Under the pieces are notes generated by a model. It had not been told where the DNA came from, ran no database searches, and worked only from the letters and a program-made list of their open reading frames with translations. The position numbers were made by a program, and so were the translations under genes. This document shows, piece by piece, positions 1 to 11,396 of a stretch of 64,000 nt of DNA. Numbering within the stretch: position 1 is the stretch's first letter; every line of letters starts with the position of its first letter. The stretch spans positions 1,736,001 through 1,800,000 of the forward strand of contig JANJXV010000191.1 of NCBI GenBank assembly GCA_024803745.1, in the 5' to 3' direction. The stretch is from Megascapheus bottae (lineage: Eukaryota > Chordata > Mammalia > Rodentia > Geomyidae).

Positions 1-2460
1 TGACATTGGGATGTTGATGGGTATTACATTGAATTTGTAGATAGCCCTTGGCAAGATTGTCATTTTCACAATGTTGATTCTTCCAATCCAGGAGCATGGG
101 AGGTTTTTCCATTTCCTTAGTTCTGCTTTAATTTCCTTTTTTAGGGTTTTAAAGTTTTCATCTAAACGGTCCTTTACATTCTTAGTTAAGCTAATTGCTA
201 GGTACTTTATTTTCTTTGAGGCTATTGTGAAAGGATTTTCTTTCCTGATTATTGCCTCGTTCCTCTCAGTGTTGGCGTAAAGTAAGACAGTTGATTTGTG
301 AGGGTTGATTTTATGGCCTGCTACCCTTCCAAAGCTTTGAATCAGCTCAAGGAGCTTGGGAGTAGAGTCTATAGGATTCTTTAAATACAGAATCATGTCA
401 TCGGCAAAGAGGGATAGTTTTATTTCCTCTTTCCCTACTTGGATCCCCTTAATGCTTGCTTCTTGCCTTATTGCACTGCCTAGGAATTCTAGTACTATGT
501 TAAAAAGGAGTGGAGAGAGTGGGCATCCTTGTCTCGTTCCTGATTTTAGAGGGAATGGCTTTAGATCTTCACCATTAAGTATAATACTAGCAGTGGGTTT
601 CTCATACACAGCCTTTATTACATTGAGAAATGTTCCATGGATTCCTAGTTTCTCCACATCTTTTAACATAAAGGGGTTTTGGATCTTGTCAAATGCCTTT
701 TCCGCATCTATTGAGACAATCATGTGATTTTATCCCTGCTCCTGTTGATGTGTTGAATTATATTAATTGATTTGTGTATGTTGAACCAGCTTTGCCTCCC
801 TGTGATGAATCCAGTTTGACCATAGTGTATTTTTTTTTCTGATGAGTTGTTGTAGACGGTTGGCCAGTATTTTGTTGAGAAGGTTTGCATCGAGGTTCAT
901 CAAAGAAATGGGTCTATAGATCTCTTTCTTTGATGAATCTCTGTCTGGTTTGGGGATGAGGGATATGCTGGCTTCACAGAATCAGTTTAGTAAAGAACCT
1001 TCATTTTCAATTTCGTTGAAGAGCTTGAGGAGTATTGGTGTGAGCTCTGCTTTGAAGACCTTATAGAATTCAGCTGTGAATCCATCTGGCCCTGGGCTCT
1101 TTTTAAGTGGAAGTTGTCTAATTTCCATTTCTATTTCAGAGCTTGAAATAGGCCTGTTGCGTTGGGTTAGCTCTTCTTGGTTCAGTGTGTGTATGTTAAT
1201 ATTGTCTAGGAATTCATCCATTTCTTCTAGATTCTCAAATTTGTTGGCGTAAAGGTTTGAGAAGTATTCCCTCATGATATTCTGGATCTTGGCAATTTCT
1301 GTCGTGATATTACCATTTTCATCTGCGATTTTGTTTATTTCGATATGCTCTCTTCTTTTTTTGGTAAGATTTGCTGAGGGCTTGTCAATTTTGTTAATTC
1401 CTTCACGAACCAACTCCTTGTTTTGTTGATTCTTTCTATAGTTTTTTTATTCCAAATCATTTAATTCTGCTTTGATTTTAATAATTTGCTTTCTCCTAAT
1501 GGGTTAAGGTTGGTTTGTTGCTCTTTTTCCAGGAGGTTAAGGTGAGACATTAACTAGTTGGTTTGCCATTTTTCCAACTTGCTGTTGTAGGCACTCCGCG
1601 CTATAAATTTTCCTCTGAGTACTGCCTTTGTTGTGTCCCTAAGGAGTTGATATTTGTGTGCTCCTTATTGTTAAATTTCATAAACAGTTGCTTATCTGTT
1701 TTGATGTCTTCGATTACCCATTGTTTTTGATTCAACAATGTGTGGTTCAGTCTCCATGAGTTACAGGGTTTTCTTTGGTGGAGATGTGTGTTCAGCTCCA
1801 ATTTGATGCCTTTATGGTCTGAGAGTGTGCATGGAATAATTTCAGTGTTTCTGAATCTGTCCAGGTTTGCTTTATGGCCTAAGATGTGGTCTATTTTGGA
1901 AAATGTTCCATGTGCTGCTGAGAAAAACGTATATTGTGGTGTTACTGGGTGGAATATTCTGCAGATGTCTGTTAGATCTAGTTGGTCTATATAGTTGTTC
2001 AGTTCTAAGGTTTCTCTGTTGAGTTTTTGCCTTGTTGATCTGTCCATAGGTGAGAGTGGTGTGTTAAACTCACCAACAATCACTGTATTTCGATCTATCT
2101 ATGGTTTCAGTGTAAGTAAAGTTTGCTTGATGAAGTTTGGAGCTCCGGGATTGGGTGTGTAAATATTTAGGATTGTTATGTCTTCCGGGAGGAAAGATCC
2201 CTTTAGTAGTATGTAGTAACCTTCTTTGTCTTTTCTTACTAATTTTAGTTTGAAGTCTATTGTATCTGATATGAGGATGGCAACTCTAGCCTGTTTATGG
2301 GGGCAGTTAGCTTAATAGAGTTTATTCCAACCTCTCACTTTCAAAAGATGATTGTTTTGGGGTAAGATGTGTCTCTCGAAGTCAGCAGAACGATGGCTCT
2401 TGCTTTTTGATCCAACTAGACAACCTATGCCGTTTAATTGGAGAGTTAAGTCCATTGATA
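1..2460 (-). pseudogene. L1 ORF2 endonuclease and partial reverse transcriptase, degenerate
   Basis: The endonuclease region lies at about 2455-1601. The open part 2083-1601 shows VGEFNTPLS, DRSTRQK and a SDHKGI motif. In active L1 endonucleases the first motif is GDFN, so the catalytic Asp is Glu here. Reverse transcriptase sequence follows: 1413-982 includes KSPGPDGF and EFYK, and the catalytic FADD motif lies near 408-397. Stops separate these open segments. ORF2p normally nicks target DNA and reverse-transcribes L1 RNA. This copy cannot make a full protein. Confidence 0.85.
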
Positions 2461-2732
2461 TTGAGAGTTAGGATTGAGAGATATTTATTAGTTCCTACCA
2501 TTTTTAAAAGCTTTTAGTAGGGCCTGTGTCTTGACAGTTCTTGTGGTCCTTAGATGGTATGCTGTTTAGGTGCCATTTCTTTCCCTATATTGCATTTATT
2601 TTGGTTTTCTATGTATAGAGCATCTTTGAGAATTCTCTGTAGTGTTGGTTTTGTTTCGACATATTGTTGCAGCTTTTCCCTGGAATGCAATGTTTTTATT
2701 TTTCCCTCAGTTATGAATGAGAGCTTAGCTGG

Positions 2733-3733
2733 CTACAGTATTCTTGGTTGGTAGTTATTTGATTTAAGGGCATGACATATATGCTTCCAGTCACTTCGTG
2801 CTTGCATGGTCTCTGCTGAGAAATCTGGGGTTATTCTGATTGGTTTGCCTTTGTAGGTTACTGATCCCTTTTCCCTGGCTGCCTTTAGGATCTTTCCTTT
2901 CATTTCTATTGATCCAGTTCGGATCACAATGTGGCGGTGGGATGTTCTTTTCTGGTCAGGTCTGTTTGGGGTTCTAAAAGCTTCTCGTATCTGGAAGGGC
3001 CAGCCCTTCTGGATATTTGGGAAATTCTCTGAGATGATTCCCTCAAGTATATTTCCAATACCATTGACCTCTTTCTCCATGCCCTCCTCAATACCAACTA
3101 GCCTTAAATGAGGCTTCCTAATTGTATCTTGGACCTCCTGAAGCGCTCTCTCATATTTCCTAGATTTGGATTGACTCATTTTCTGTTTTTTATAATACCT
3201 AAATTATCTTCAGCCACGGAAATTCTCTCCTCTGCAATGTCTAACCTGCTATCAAAGCTATCTACTTTATTTTTCATCTCCCTTGCTTCTAATTGCTCAC
3301 TTTTGATGCCTTGCATCCCTTGTTTTAGATCATGTATGGATTTCTTTATCTCCTTGATTTCCTTTTGAGTGGTTAGCTCAGTAGCTTTATTTTCTTTGGA
3401 CATTTGCTGGAGTTTGGTCACGTTTTTATTTGTGGATTCTTTGAATTCATCCATCTTTCTTTGAAAAACCTTTATTATGGCCTCCTTTATGGCTTCTTCT
3501 TTTTCACTTATCACCTTGTTTTTGCTTTCCTCTTGTTCAGGTATGGCTTCCTCCATTATCTCTTTCTTTATATTTTCACATTTTTCATTAATGATGTTTA
3601 TCAATTGCATTTGTGTAGCAATTGGAAGACTCTCCTCTAGGTTTGCCAGTGACTGTTCCATTGTCTGTTTACATTGGGTGGGGGATGTTGTTTCTTGATT
3701 TGACATTTTTCTTGAGTTTCTTGTTCTGCCCAT
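2733..3733 (-). pseudogene. L1 ORF1 (RNA-binding chaperone), frameshifted
   Basis: The 5' part (3733-3176, 185 codons) begins MGRTRNSRKMSNQE and is rich in Glu/Lys heptads, fitting the ORF1p coiled coil. The 3' part (3179-2733, 148 codons) is in another frame. It holds the conserved RRM/C-terminal region, including RLVGIEEG, REAFRTPNRPDQKR and RHIVIR. ORF1p normally trimerises through the coiled coil and binds L1 RNA. Here a frame change around 3176-3179 separates the two halves. The same break is present in unit B, so it predates the duplication. Confidence 0.9.
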
Positions 3734-4290
3734 TTGAAAATGGGAGCAAGATTACTACTAAATACGATTATAGTTTTTCAGATATAACCAACCTAGACCT
3801 CTGTAGCTGGCAGACACTAGATGTTCACAAGTTTTGATTGGTATTATCACTCTTTCTTTTTGTGCACTTACAGACCAGCCTAATACAACCACTGATAAGC
3901 GATTTATACCCAAAACAATAAGCCTCTCAATCCAATCTCTATTGTCTTTAAGTCCCTCTGAGCCTAGAGAATAATTAACCACCTACATATACAATATTGC
4001 TCAACAGCCATCAAGTGTAGATCCGTGCAGTATAAGGGTTGAAAGACGAGCAGAGGTCCAGAGATAGAAAAAAAGAGAGAGAGGTCAGGGGAGGTGCAAG
4101 AGGATTAACATAGGAGTGTAAGAATATTGTAGTAATGAAGAAAAGTTATAGCATAAGGATAACTGACATAAGTTGGTAAGTAGGTAGCATATTTGAGTAC
4201 AAAGTTTGGAAAGTATTAGAAAAAAACTTATGTGTTGCTGCACGACTAGCTCTTAGCCCAACCAGTGGCCTCACAGTGGACCATGGGATG
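3734..4290 (-). promoter_or_regulatory. Probable L1 5'UTR / internal promoter
   Basis: This stretch lies just upstream of ORF1 on the minus strand and is present in both units (B 37512-38071). It has no coding similarity apart from a chance 74-codon ORF. By position it should be the L1 5'UTR, which in this family carries the RNA polymerase II promoter. No core promoter motif is clear and the outer boundary is inferred. Confidence 0.4.
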
Positions 4291-4394
4291 GATCTGTTTT
4301 TCTTGTCTACGTTGAGGGAAAGGGGTATTTCACAAGATGCAGAAGCGAAGATTTCAGAAGCAAATGCTGTGAGTGAATTAGCTCGTTAAAAGCA

Positions 4395-4603
4395 TTTTTA
4401 TTTTCTTTTATCTTTCTGCCAGTCTTGGGGCTTGAATTCAGGGCCTGAGCACTGTCCTCGGGTTTTCTCAAGTCTAGCCCTCTGCCACTTGAGCCACAGT
4501 GCCACATCTAGATTTTCTATCTATGTGGTACTGAGCAATCAAACCCAGATCTTCATGGATGCTAGGCAAGCACTCTACCACTATGCCAAACTCTCAACAC
4601 TGA
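4395..4603 (-). mobile_element. SINE, tRNA/ID-like dimer
   Basis: On the minus strand this reads as two tRNA-related units: a tagtggtagagtgcttgcc-type unit followed by a second unit ending gagttcaagcccc-like, with a T-rich end at low coordinates matching a poly(A) tail. It has a counterpart in the other inverted-repeat arm (21005-21205) and in unit B. Confidence 0.8.
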
Positions 4604-4618
4604 CATAGTAATTATAAA

Positions 4619-4641
4619 GTCATCATCATCGTCATCATCAT
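4619..4641. repeat. (TCA)n microsatellite
   Basis: A short run of catcatcat with one cgt interruption. The unit B counterpart (38400-38424) is longer and uninterrupted. Confidence 0.9.
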
Positions 4642-4852
4642 ATCCAAATATCCTTTCTCCTACAAAGAATGAACACTTAACTGTGTCTAATGCTTTTTTT
4701 TTAATTTCACTACTTCTTCTGTGTTTTTCCCTCTTGCATTTTTTACACATGACAGCAAAGCTAATCATCAGGAAAAAATTGATTAGGATACAGAATCCTA
4801 ATAATATCCTAGTAGATTGACGTCAAAAATATGTGCAAGATGCCCTGTGTGT

Positions 4853-5039
4853 TTGACCTAGTGGGAGAGTCCTTGGCTACCAAGCAGTAAGCCTCAGGTT
4901 TGATTCCTCATTACCACATACATAGAAAACGCTGCAAGTGGTGCTGTGGCTCGGTGGGACCGCTAAAGCCTAAAGAAAACCCAAGAACAATGTTCACACT
5001 CTGAGGTCAAGTCCCAAGACTAGCAAAAACAAAAAAAAT
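4853..5039 (+). mobile_element. SINE, tRNA/ID-like dimer
   Basis: A plus-strand unit starts near gtttgacctagtgg, is followed by gcaagtggtgctgtggctc, and ends in an A-rich tail (aaaaacaaaaaaaatt). It is old and diverged. Confidence 0.75.
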
Positions 5040-5668
5040 TCGACAAGGGGCAAAATGCAGGCAGAGAAGGCACTGTGAAGCAAATGTTTTGTAAAGGATG
5101 AGGGCAATATTGACCCTTAAGTTTGGATCTTACCTAAGAAAGGCACCTTGAGCCTGAGACCAGACTGGTAGTTAGGCCTAGTTGAAGACATTGGGATTGG
5201 ACAAATAAAGTGTGCTGTATACTACATCCACATGTATATTGTGAGATTGGAGGAGAGATTCAGCCTCCAGTATGTCTTTGGTGAGGTCTTTTGTGAGCAA
5301 GGATCTTTGGTCGTTGGGCCCTGAAAGGTGACCCTGCCTCCCTCACAATGGAACAGAATATGGAACCCTGGTAACCAAGCCACTGTAACTAACAACCAGC
5401 TCAAGCCAGCTCACTTGGCCTGTGGCTCAGGAGGAAGAAAGATGTTGCTGTGCTGTTGCCAAAGTTCAGAAAACTCGAGTCTCAGGCATGGAAGTTGTGG
5501 ATGTCTTACTCGAAGATGTACATGCTAGATCATTGCCAAGCCACAAATCCAGTATAACAGAACTTTCTCTAAGAAGAAGGCCAGGAAAATCCAGGGCAAC
5601 CAGATGAGGTAAAGTTCTAAGAAGAAATGTATTTGACCCCATCATCCTCCCCACACACTACAACTTTC

Positions 5669-7949
5669 TTTTTTTTTCATTTTTTTATTGTAATTAGTAA
5701 AAGGGTTAGATGATATTTGCCAGATAGAAGGTGCATTAATTCACATACATTGATACCCTTTCACATGTCTTGGTACCCATTTCCCTCCATCCCCACACCC
5801 CCCACCCGTCTTGGTTTTCCCCCCTTCCCTATCAAATTTCAAATATCCAAATACAAATAAATTCAATATATCAGATAACAAAGTGAGATACTATAACAAT
5901 ATGGGATAACCAAGGGACAGCAAGCGAGATGAGAGACAACATAGTACATTAAGGACAATAATCATTCATTATATGGCTTTTGTGTCAATATCCTGGTGGT
6001 CCTTTCAATTAGCTTCACATTATATGGCCTTATATATGGCCTTTTGCTCTATTGCCAATCTCTGGTAGTAGAGCCCATGGTTTCTACTGATTATGACGAA
6101 TGAGGGAAACCACTGAGCCTAAGTTCCTTTGAGTCTGGCTTACTTCACTTAATATGATTTGTTCTAAGTCTTTCCATTTCCTAACAAATGGGGCGATGTC
6201 ATTCTTTCTGACAGCAGCATTGAATTCCATTGTGTACAAATACCACAACTTGTTGATCCACTCATCAACTGAGGGACATCTGGGTTGGTTCCATATCTTT
6301 GCTATGGTGAATAGTGCTGCAATGAACATTGTTGTGCTAGTGGGTTTAGTATGCCCTTGTTTCTGGATTGTTGGGTAAATGCCAAGTACTGGAATTGCTG
6401 GGTCATAGGGGAGTTGTATGTTTAGCGTTTTGAGGCACTGCCGCACTGCTTTCCATAGTGGTTGAACGAGTTTGCACTCCCACCAACAGTGTAGTAGTGA
6501 TCCCTCCTGACCACATCCACTCCAGCATCTGTTGTCATTCGTTTTCCTGATCCTGGCCATTCTAACTGGAGTTAGGTGGAATCTTAGACTTGTTTTGATT
6601 TGCATTTCTTTTATGACCAGATATGTTGAGCATTTCTTCATGTGTCTATAGGCCATTTTTGTTTCTTCTTCAGAGAAGACTCTCTTTAAGTCTTTGGCCC
6701 ATTTTGTAATGGGATGGGTGTTACTTTGGAGGTGAGTTTTGGAGTGATTCAATTTTTTGAGTTGTTGATATATTTTAGATATGAGCCTTGTTCCGTTGTT
6801 TGGGTGGTGAAGATCTTCTCCCACTCTGTAGGCTTCCTGATTAGTTTACTAGCTATATCCGTTGCCATACAAAAGCTCTGCAGTTTAATGCAGTCCCACT
6901 TATCCAGCCTTTCTCTGATTTGTTGTGATTCTTGGTCCTTATTAAGAAAGTTTCGACCTGTGCCAAGGAGGCCTAGTGTATCTCCTATTCCTTCCTGTAA
7001 ACTTTTCAGTGTGTCAGCTTTTACCCCCACGTCTTTGATCCATTTGGAGTTAATTCTAGTGCAAGGTGACAAAGAAGGATCCAACTTATTTTTCTGCTGG
7101 TGTTTAACCAGTTCTGCCAACACAACTTGTTGAAGAGGCTATCTTTCTTCCATTCTATTTTTTTGGCTCCGTGGTCAAAGATTATTTGGCCATAGGTCTG
7201 TGGTTTAATATCTGGGTCCGCAGTTCTACTGCAATGGACTTCAGGCCTGTTCTTGTGCCAGTACCAAGCTGTTTTGAGAATTATAGCTCTGTAATAGAGT
7301 CTTAAGTTTGGAATTGAAATTCCTCCAGCGCTGTCCTTTCTGCTAAGAAGTATTTTTGCTATACGGGGTCTTTTATTATTCCATATGAAATTTTGAATTG
7401 CCTCTTCTATTTCTTTAAAGAATGACATTGGGATGTTGATTGGTATTACATTGAATTTGTAGATAGCCCTTGGCAAGATTGTCATTTTCACAATGTTCAT
7501 TCTTCCAATCCAGGAGCATGGGAGGTTTTTCCCTTTCCTTAGTTCTGCTTTTATTTCCTTTTTTATGGTTTTAAAGTTTTCATCTAAACGGTCCTTTACA
7601 TTCTTAGTTAAGCTAATTGCTAGGTACTTTATTTTCTTTGAGGCTACTGTGAAAGGAATTTCTTTCCTGATTATTGCCTCGTTCCTCTCAGTGTTGGCGT
7701 AAAGTAAGGTAGTTTTTTTGTGTGGGTTCATTTTATGGCCTGTTACCCTTCCAAAGCTTTGAATCAGCTCAAGGAGCTTGGGAGTAGAGTCTATAGGATT
7801 CTTTAAATACAGAATCATGTCATCAGCAAAGAGGGATAGTTTTATTTTCTCTTTCCCTACTTGGATCCCCTTTATGCTTGCTTCTTGCCTTATTGCACTG
7901 CCTAGGAATTCTAGTACTATGTTAAAAAGGAGTGGAGGGAGTGGTCATC
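5669..7949 (-). mobile_element. LINE-1 (L1-A2), 5'-truncated
   Basis: The minus-strand L1 begins at low coordinates with a T-rich end (its poly(A)), then a 3'UTR (5669-6083), then the C-terminal and reverse transcriptase parts of ORF2 up to 7949, where it stops abruptly. The first 1.3 kb is close to L1-B2. From about 7021 to 7949 it has many more differences from B 40801-41730, and after 7601 it matches the second, short L1 piece of unit B (42332-42680) instead. No convincing target-site duplication is seen. Confidence 0.9.
6084..7818 (-). pseudogene. L1 ORF2 C-terminal part (RT thumb to zinc knuckle), broken
   Basis: Three overlapping minus-strand open segments cover the C-terminal half of ORF2: 7818-7021, 7123-6749 and 6824-6084. 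The last holds the Cys-rich knuckle [18 protein letters not shown], seen in L1 ORF2 C-termini, and ends SLIRHNQ. Frame changes separate the segments, so no full-length protein is possible. Confidence 0.9.
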
Positions 7950-9237
7950 CTGAATGCTACCCCCTAGTACTTTAATGCAAAGCTTTGGGCTGTGGCATTT
8001 TAAGCACAATTCAACGCTCTGTTTTTTGCTGGTTAATTAGAGGTAAAAATCTTATGGAATGTATTGCGTGGCTGATTTTGAACTGGAATCCTCAGTTCTC
8101 AGCTTATCTTGAGTAGCTAGGATTACAGTACTTTTACAACATGTATGCTCATACACATTGCTTCTGATCCAAACACTCATTGTTCAATTTAACTAACAAG
8201 ATGTGAGGAACGATGATTGACTGTAATTTACTAGATGGGATTCTAGTGAGTATATATCTCCACTTCCACTCTGAAGCCAGGGAAATGTTTCTGGTACATG
8301 TTTCAACTATCTCCCAAAGAGGAAATAATATGTGAGTACGTTTGGTAGTATTTCAGATAGGAGATGGACTTTGGTGTTTGGAACCTGTTGGGAAGAGTGT
8401 ATCAGCTGGGCTGTGATAACAGAGATGATGTTATAGACAGTAATATCTTCATCCCAGACAGACTTAATCCAGATCCTTGGATTTCAGGCCTTGAGTAGAT
8501 AGAATTACAAGTGTGAGCTGCCACCACCACCTGGTTCATTTTGGAAACCTTAATTGCTTCTCATTTGTTCCTTTCCTTTTTTGGAAGATTGATCTAAGCT
8601 GGCTGATTGTGCATCACAATGAAGTGATTGGCCTCAGGAATTGCAAATATTTGTTTCATCAGCACGGAATGAATGAAGTTGATCTAAACCCAATAGTATT
8701 TTCCTTCTGATAAAGAGGGAACTTACTTATATCATTTTTCCTTGCCTTTGCTTTCCCAAAGCAAGCAACATCTTTCTTAAAAACTATACTTCATGAGAAT
8801 ATTATAATTAGAAGCTATCTTCTGCACACTTCAGAATAGTCCTTGCATTTATAAACTTATATTACAATATTAGGTAGAAGAATGGTGACTGTTAGTTTCA
8901 TAACTATTTCATATGTTTTACTCTTTAAGGCTCATTAAGTCAAGAAGGGATTAAATACATTTATATAATTGTAGAACATAGCTCCTGCTGATTTGATGAG
9001 TGTGCAGATGATACACAGATTTATTAGGATTACTCAAAAGTTTTCTTCAAATTTTCAGTAGTAGACTGCTATGGTAACTGGTAGGTGATAGTAATGATGC
9101 TGAAATTCTATGAATCAGGTATGAAGCAGAATTTCAGGGGAGAGTATTTGCTAGGGACTTAATTTCTAAGACGCATATCAAGAATATTGAACTATAACAC
9201 CAAATGATGGAGGACTCAGCATCACATTTTGTTGTTT
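7950..9237. other. Mostly unique, AT-rich intergenic sequence with SINE remnants
   Basis: This has no gene-like ORF. Two old minus-strand B1/ID-type SINE remnants are recognisable near 8015-8140 (ending gagtagctaggattacag) and 8395-8535 (gagtagatagaattacaag). The stretch recurs in unit B at 42682-43967. Confidence 0.7.
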
Positions 9238-9445
9238 TATGCAAGTCCTGGGACTTGAACCCAGGGCCTGGGAACTGTCCTTAAAAGTTTTTTTTTTGCT
9301 TCAGGCTAGTGTTCTACCACTTTATCCACAGCTCCACTTCCAGATTTTTGGTAATGAACTGTAAATCAGAATATCATGCAATTTGTTTGGGCTGGATTCA
9401 AACCTGATTCTGTGTAGATAGGATTCCAAGTGTGAGCGCACAGAG
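9238..9445 (-). mobile_element. SINE, ID-like/B1 composite, old
   Basis: It reads ttgaacccagggcctgggaactgtcc and later gctggattcaaac and gattccaagtgtgagc, the minus-strand hallmarks of this SINE family, with gaps. Confidence 0.7.
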
Positions 9446-9469
9446 CCTGTCTAGTATCATTCATCATTC

Positions 9470-9695
9470 AAGTCATGGGACTGCAATTCTGCACCTGGGT
9501 CTTTTCACTGAGCTTTTCAGCTCAAGACTACTGCCGTATCCCTTGAGCCATAGGGCCACTTCTGTGTTTCTGGTGGTTAATTGGAGATAAGAGTCACATG
9601 GACTTCAGTGCCCAGGCTGACTTTGAACTGCTATCCTTGGATCCCAGCCTCTTGAGTAGCTACATTTACAAGTGTGAGCCACCATACCCGGCTAA
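9470..9695 (-). mobile_element. SINE, B1-ID composite
   Basis: A nearly complete minus-strand element contains the pieces gagcttttcagctcaagac, ggttaattggagataagag, caggctgactttgaactg and gtgtgagccaccataccc. Confidence 0.85.
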
Positions 9696-9990
9696 ATTAT
9701 TTTTTAAGTTAATTTATTTTGTTAAGTCTATATATAGTTGGCATACGGTTACATAAGTAATGAACATATTTCTTAAGAAAATTGTTATCCCCTCCCTCAT
9801 TTTTCTCTGTTTTCCTACCCTCAGCCCCCTCTCCACCCAGATTGTTCAGTTCATTTCCGTTTAGTGTCTTCCAAGTATCATTGTTCAATTGGTTCACCCT
9901 TTTTCCTTTGTTTTTTTTTTTTACCATTTTATTATACCCTCTCCATTCCCCAAATCACATAAACCTATGTACAAGACACAGGGTACCCGA
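9696..9990 (-). mobile_element. Old L1 3'-end-like sequence
   Basis: The blocks ggttacataagtaatgaacatatttctt and cccctccctcatttttc resemble L1 3'UTR sequence and recur near 16395-16490. Unit B has lost about 145 bp of it (A 9822-9968). Confidence 0.5.
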
Positions 9991-10118
9991 ATTCAACACA
10001 GTGACTACAGAGAATAAAACTAAAGGGAAAAAGAAGAAAAGAGGTAAAAAGCAAAGAAAATGAAAGAACATCATACAGTACCTTAGAAGCAACAACACTG
10101 AAAAAACAAAACATAAAA

Positions 10119-10260
10119 CCTTGGGCTGAAAATGAAGCTTGCCTAGCATGTATGAAACCCTGGATTCCATTCCTCAGCACCACATAAACAAAAAACTGGA
10201 AGTGCCACTGTGACTCAGCTGGTAGATTTCTAACGTTCAGCACAGAGTGTCTCCAAGTGA
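10119..10260 (+). mobile_element. SINE, tRNA/ID-like dimer, old
   Basis: It has gcttgcctagcatgtatgaa, attcctcagcaccacata and gaagtgccactgtgactc in the expected order. Confidence 0.7.
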
Positions 10261-10349
10261 CAAAAATCTGTCACATTTAAGTCAGGCTTCAAAACTTTGC
10301 TAGGAACCAGTTATGTGATTTGGAATAAAGTCCAGTTTTCAAAAAATCA

Positions 10350-10596
10350 CTAGCCAGGCGCTGGAGGGTCATAATTGTCATTCTACTAGCCATACTAGCC
10401 AGGGAGAAGGTGATTCAAAGCCTTTGCAAGCAAAAAAAATGAAAACAAAAAAAACTGTAAGATTCTACTCTCCACTTATCCACCCAAAAACTAAGTGGAG
10501 TTGTGGCTAAAACTGGTACAGCATTAGCCTTGAGGAAAAAGAACTAAGAGACCTTGCCCAGGTCCAAAGTTCAACCTCCCCACCAAGAAACAAAAA
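10350..10596 (+). mobile_element. Two plus-strand SINE fragments
   Basis: A B1-like start (gccaggcgctggagg) is followed by gattcaaagcctttgcaag. A second fragment at 10486-10596 has aagtggagttgtggc and ttgcccaggtccaaagttcaa. B lacks a 9-bp repeat (catactagc) found here in A. Confidence 0.6.
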
Positions 10597-11299
10597 AAAA
10601 GGAGTCCAGATACCTTAGTTTAAAAAGTATATCTGTATATCTTAGTAGATTTTTCTGATCTTTCCTCATTCATCTGATGGAACCACATAATCTTGATCCT
10701 GATCTGACTAAGAGCCTGCATTGTGCTTAATAAATTCATTCCACATATTCCAGTAGAATCTGGACAGCTAACAGCCACTTACCACTGCTTTATTCTACGT
10801 TTAGGCCAGTATGTCTTCATACCATCTACACAGTCAGCTATATCATCTTTCCAGAAGTATCATTGAGTGTAGAACACTCAGAACTAAAATAATTGCATAA
10901 AGATGTAATAAAACCCCTTGATTCATTAAGAAAATTTCTGTACCACTTAGAGCAAGTACATTAGTGGTATTTACCTCTAGCCTCTTTTTAAAAAAATTAT
11001 TAACATTGAATTTTACAACATATTTCAAATGTCATGTTTAACCAACAAGTATTCAAGAAGGGAATCGCTATACAATCACTGGCACATAGATTTTAGAATA
11101 TAGTAAAAATTAAGCTGAGTCTTTGTATGTCATAGATACAGATTAATCTATAATAAAACACATGTCTATAGAGTGTATAGTCTACCCTAGATTTTTATGT
11201 CTATGTAGTTATGTTTATATCTCCAAAATTATGTCCGGAACTTTGGGTATCAACTATTCAATCATCGCTCTACTACTGTTTGAAACTAATATCCATATA
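10597..11299. other. Unique AT-rich sequence, no gene seen
   Basis: I see no coding similarity, RNA gene or recognisable repeat. It is conserved base by base in unit B (45173-45873), which reflects the duplication rather than constraint. Confidence 0.6.
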
Positions 11300-11396
11300 T
11301 TAAGGATATCATGTACCTTTTGTTCCTTGGTCTTGACTTATCTCACTCAACAGGATTCACTCTAATTTCATCCACTACCCCAAAAATGCCATTATT

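Larger units (their letters stand above)
1..4290 (-). mobile_element. LINE-1 (L1-A1), 3' end outside window
   Basis: Read on the minus strand this is an autonomous L1. A probable 5'UTR (about 4290-3734) is followed by ORF1 (3733-2733) and ORF2 endonuclease and reverse transcriptase sequence running off the left edge. Position 1 corresponds to 7423 and 41205 in the other L1 copies, in mid reverse transcriptase. Reading frames carry stops and frameshifts, so the element is dead. Its 5' boundary is set where the sequence turns into an inverted-repeat arm near 4291, and is approximate. Confidence 0.9.
4291..5668 (+). repeat. Inverted-repeat arm 1 (unit A)
   Basis: The reverse complement of this segment aligns along its length with 19962-21323, about 14 kb away. 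Shared blocks include the sequence around cttctgcatcttgtga, both SINEs, the segment reading LACGSGGRKML, and the end reading gttgtagtgtgtggg. Divergence is clearly higher than between units A and B, so the inverted duplication is older. The arm ends abruptly at the 3' end of L1-A2. The non-SINE part (about 5222-5650) has only short ORFs. Because the matching arm lies next to RalGDS-like exons, it may be a displaced 5' piece of that gene. Confidence 0.85.

Noticed and set aside
3404..3837. Phe/Leu-rich plus-strand ORFs resembling membrane proteins
   Set aside because: They are antisense of the L1 ORF1 coiled coil, whose Lys/Glu codons read as Phe/Leu on the other strand.
4395..4603. Functional tRNA genes suggested by tagtggtagagtgcttgcc-like stretches
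   Set aside because: They are dispersed, diverged and A-tailed dimers, so they are tRNA-derived SINEs rather than tRNA genes.
5328..5607. Short ORFs in inverted-repeat arm 1 as genes
   Set aside because: The frames differ between arms and units and carry no recognised domain. They are better treated as part of the repeat, possibly old exon sequence.
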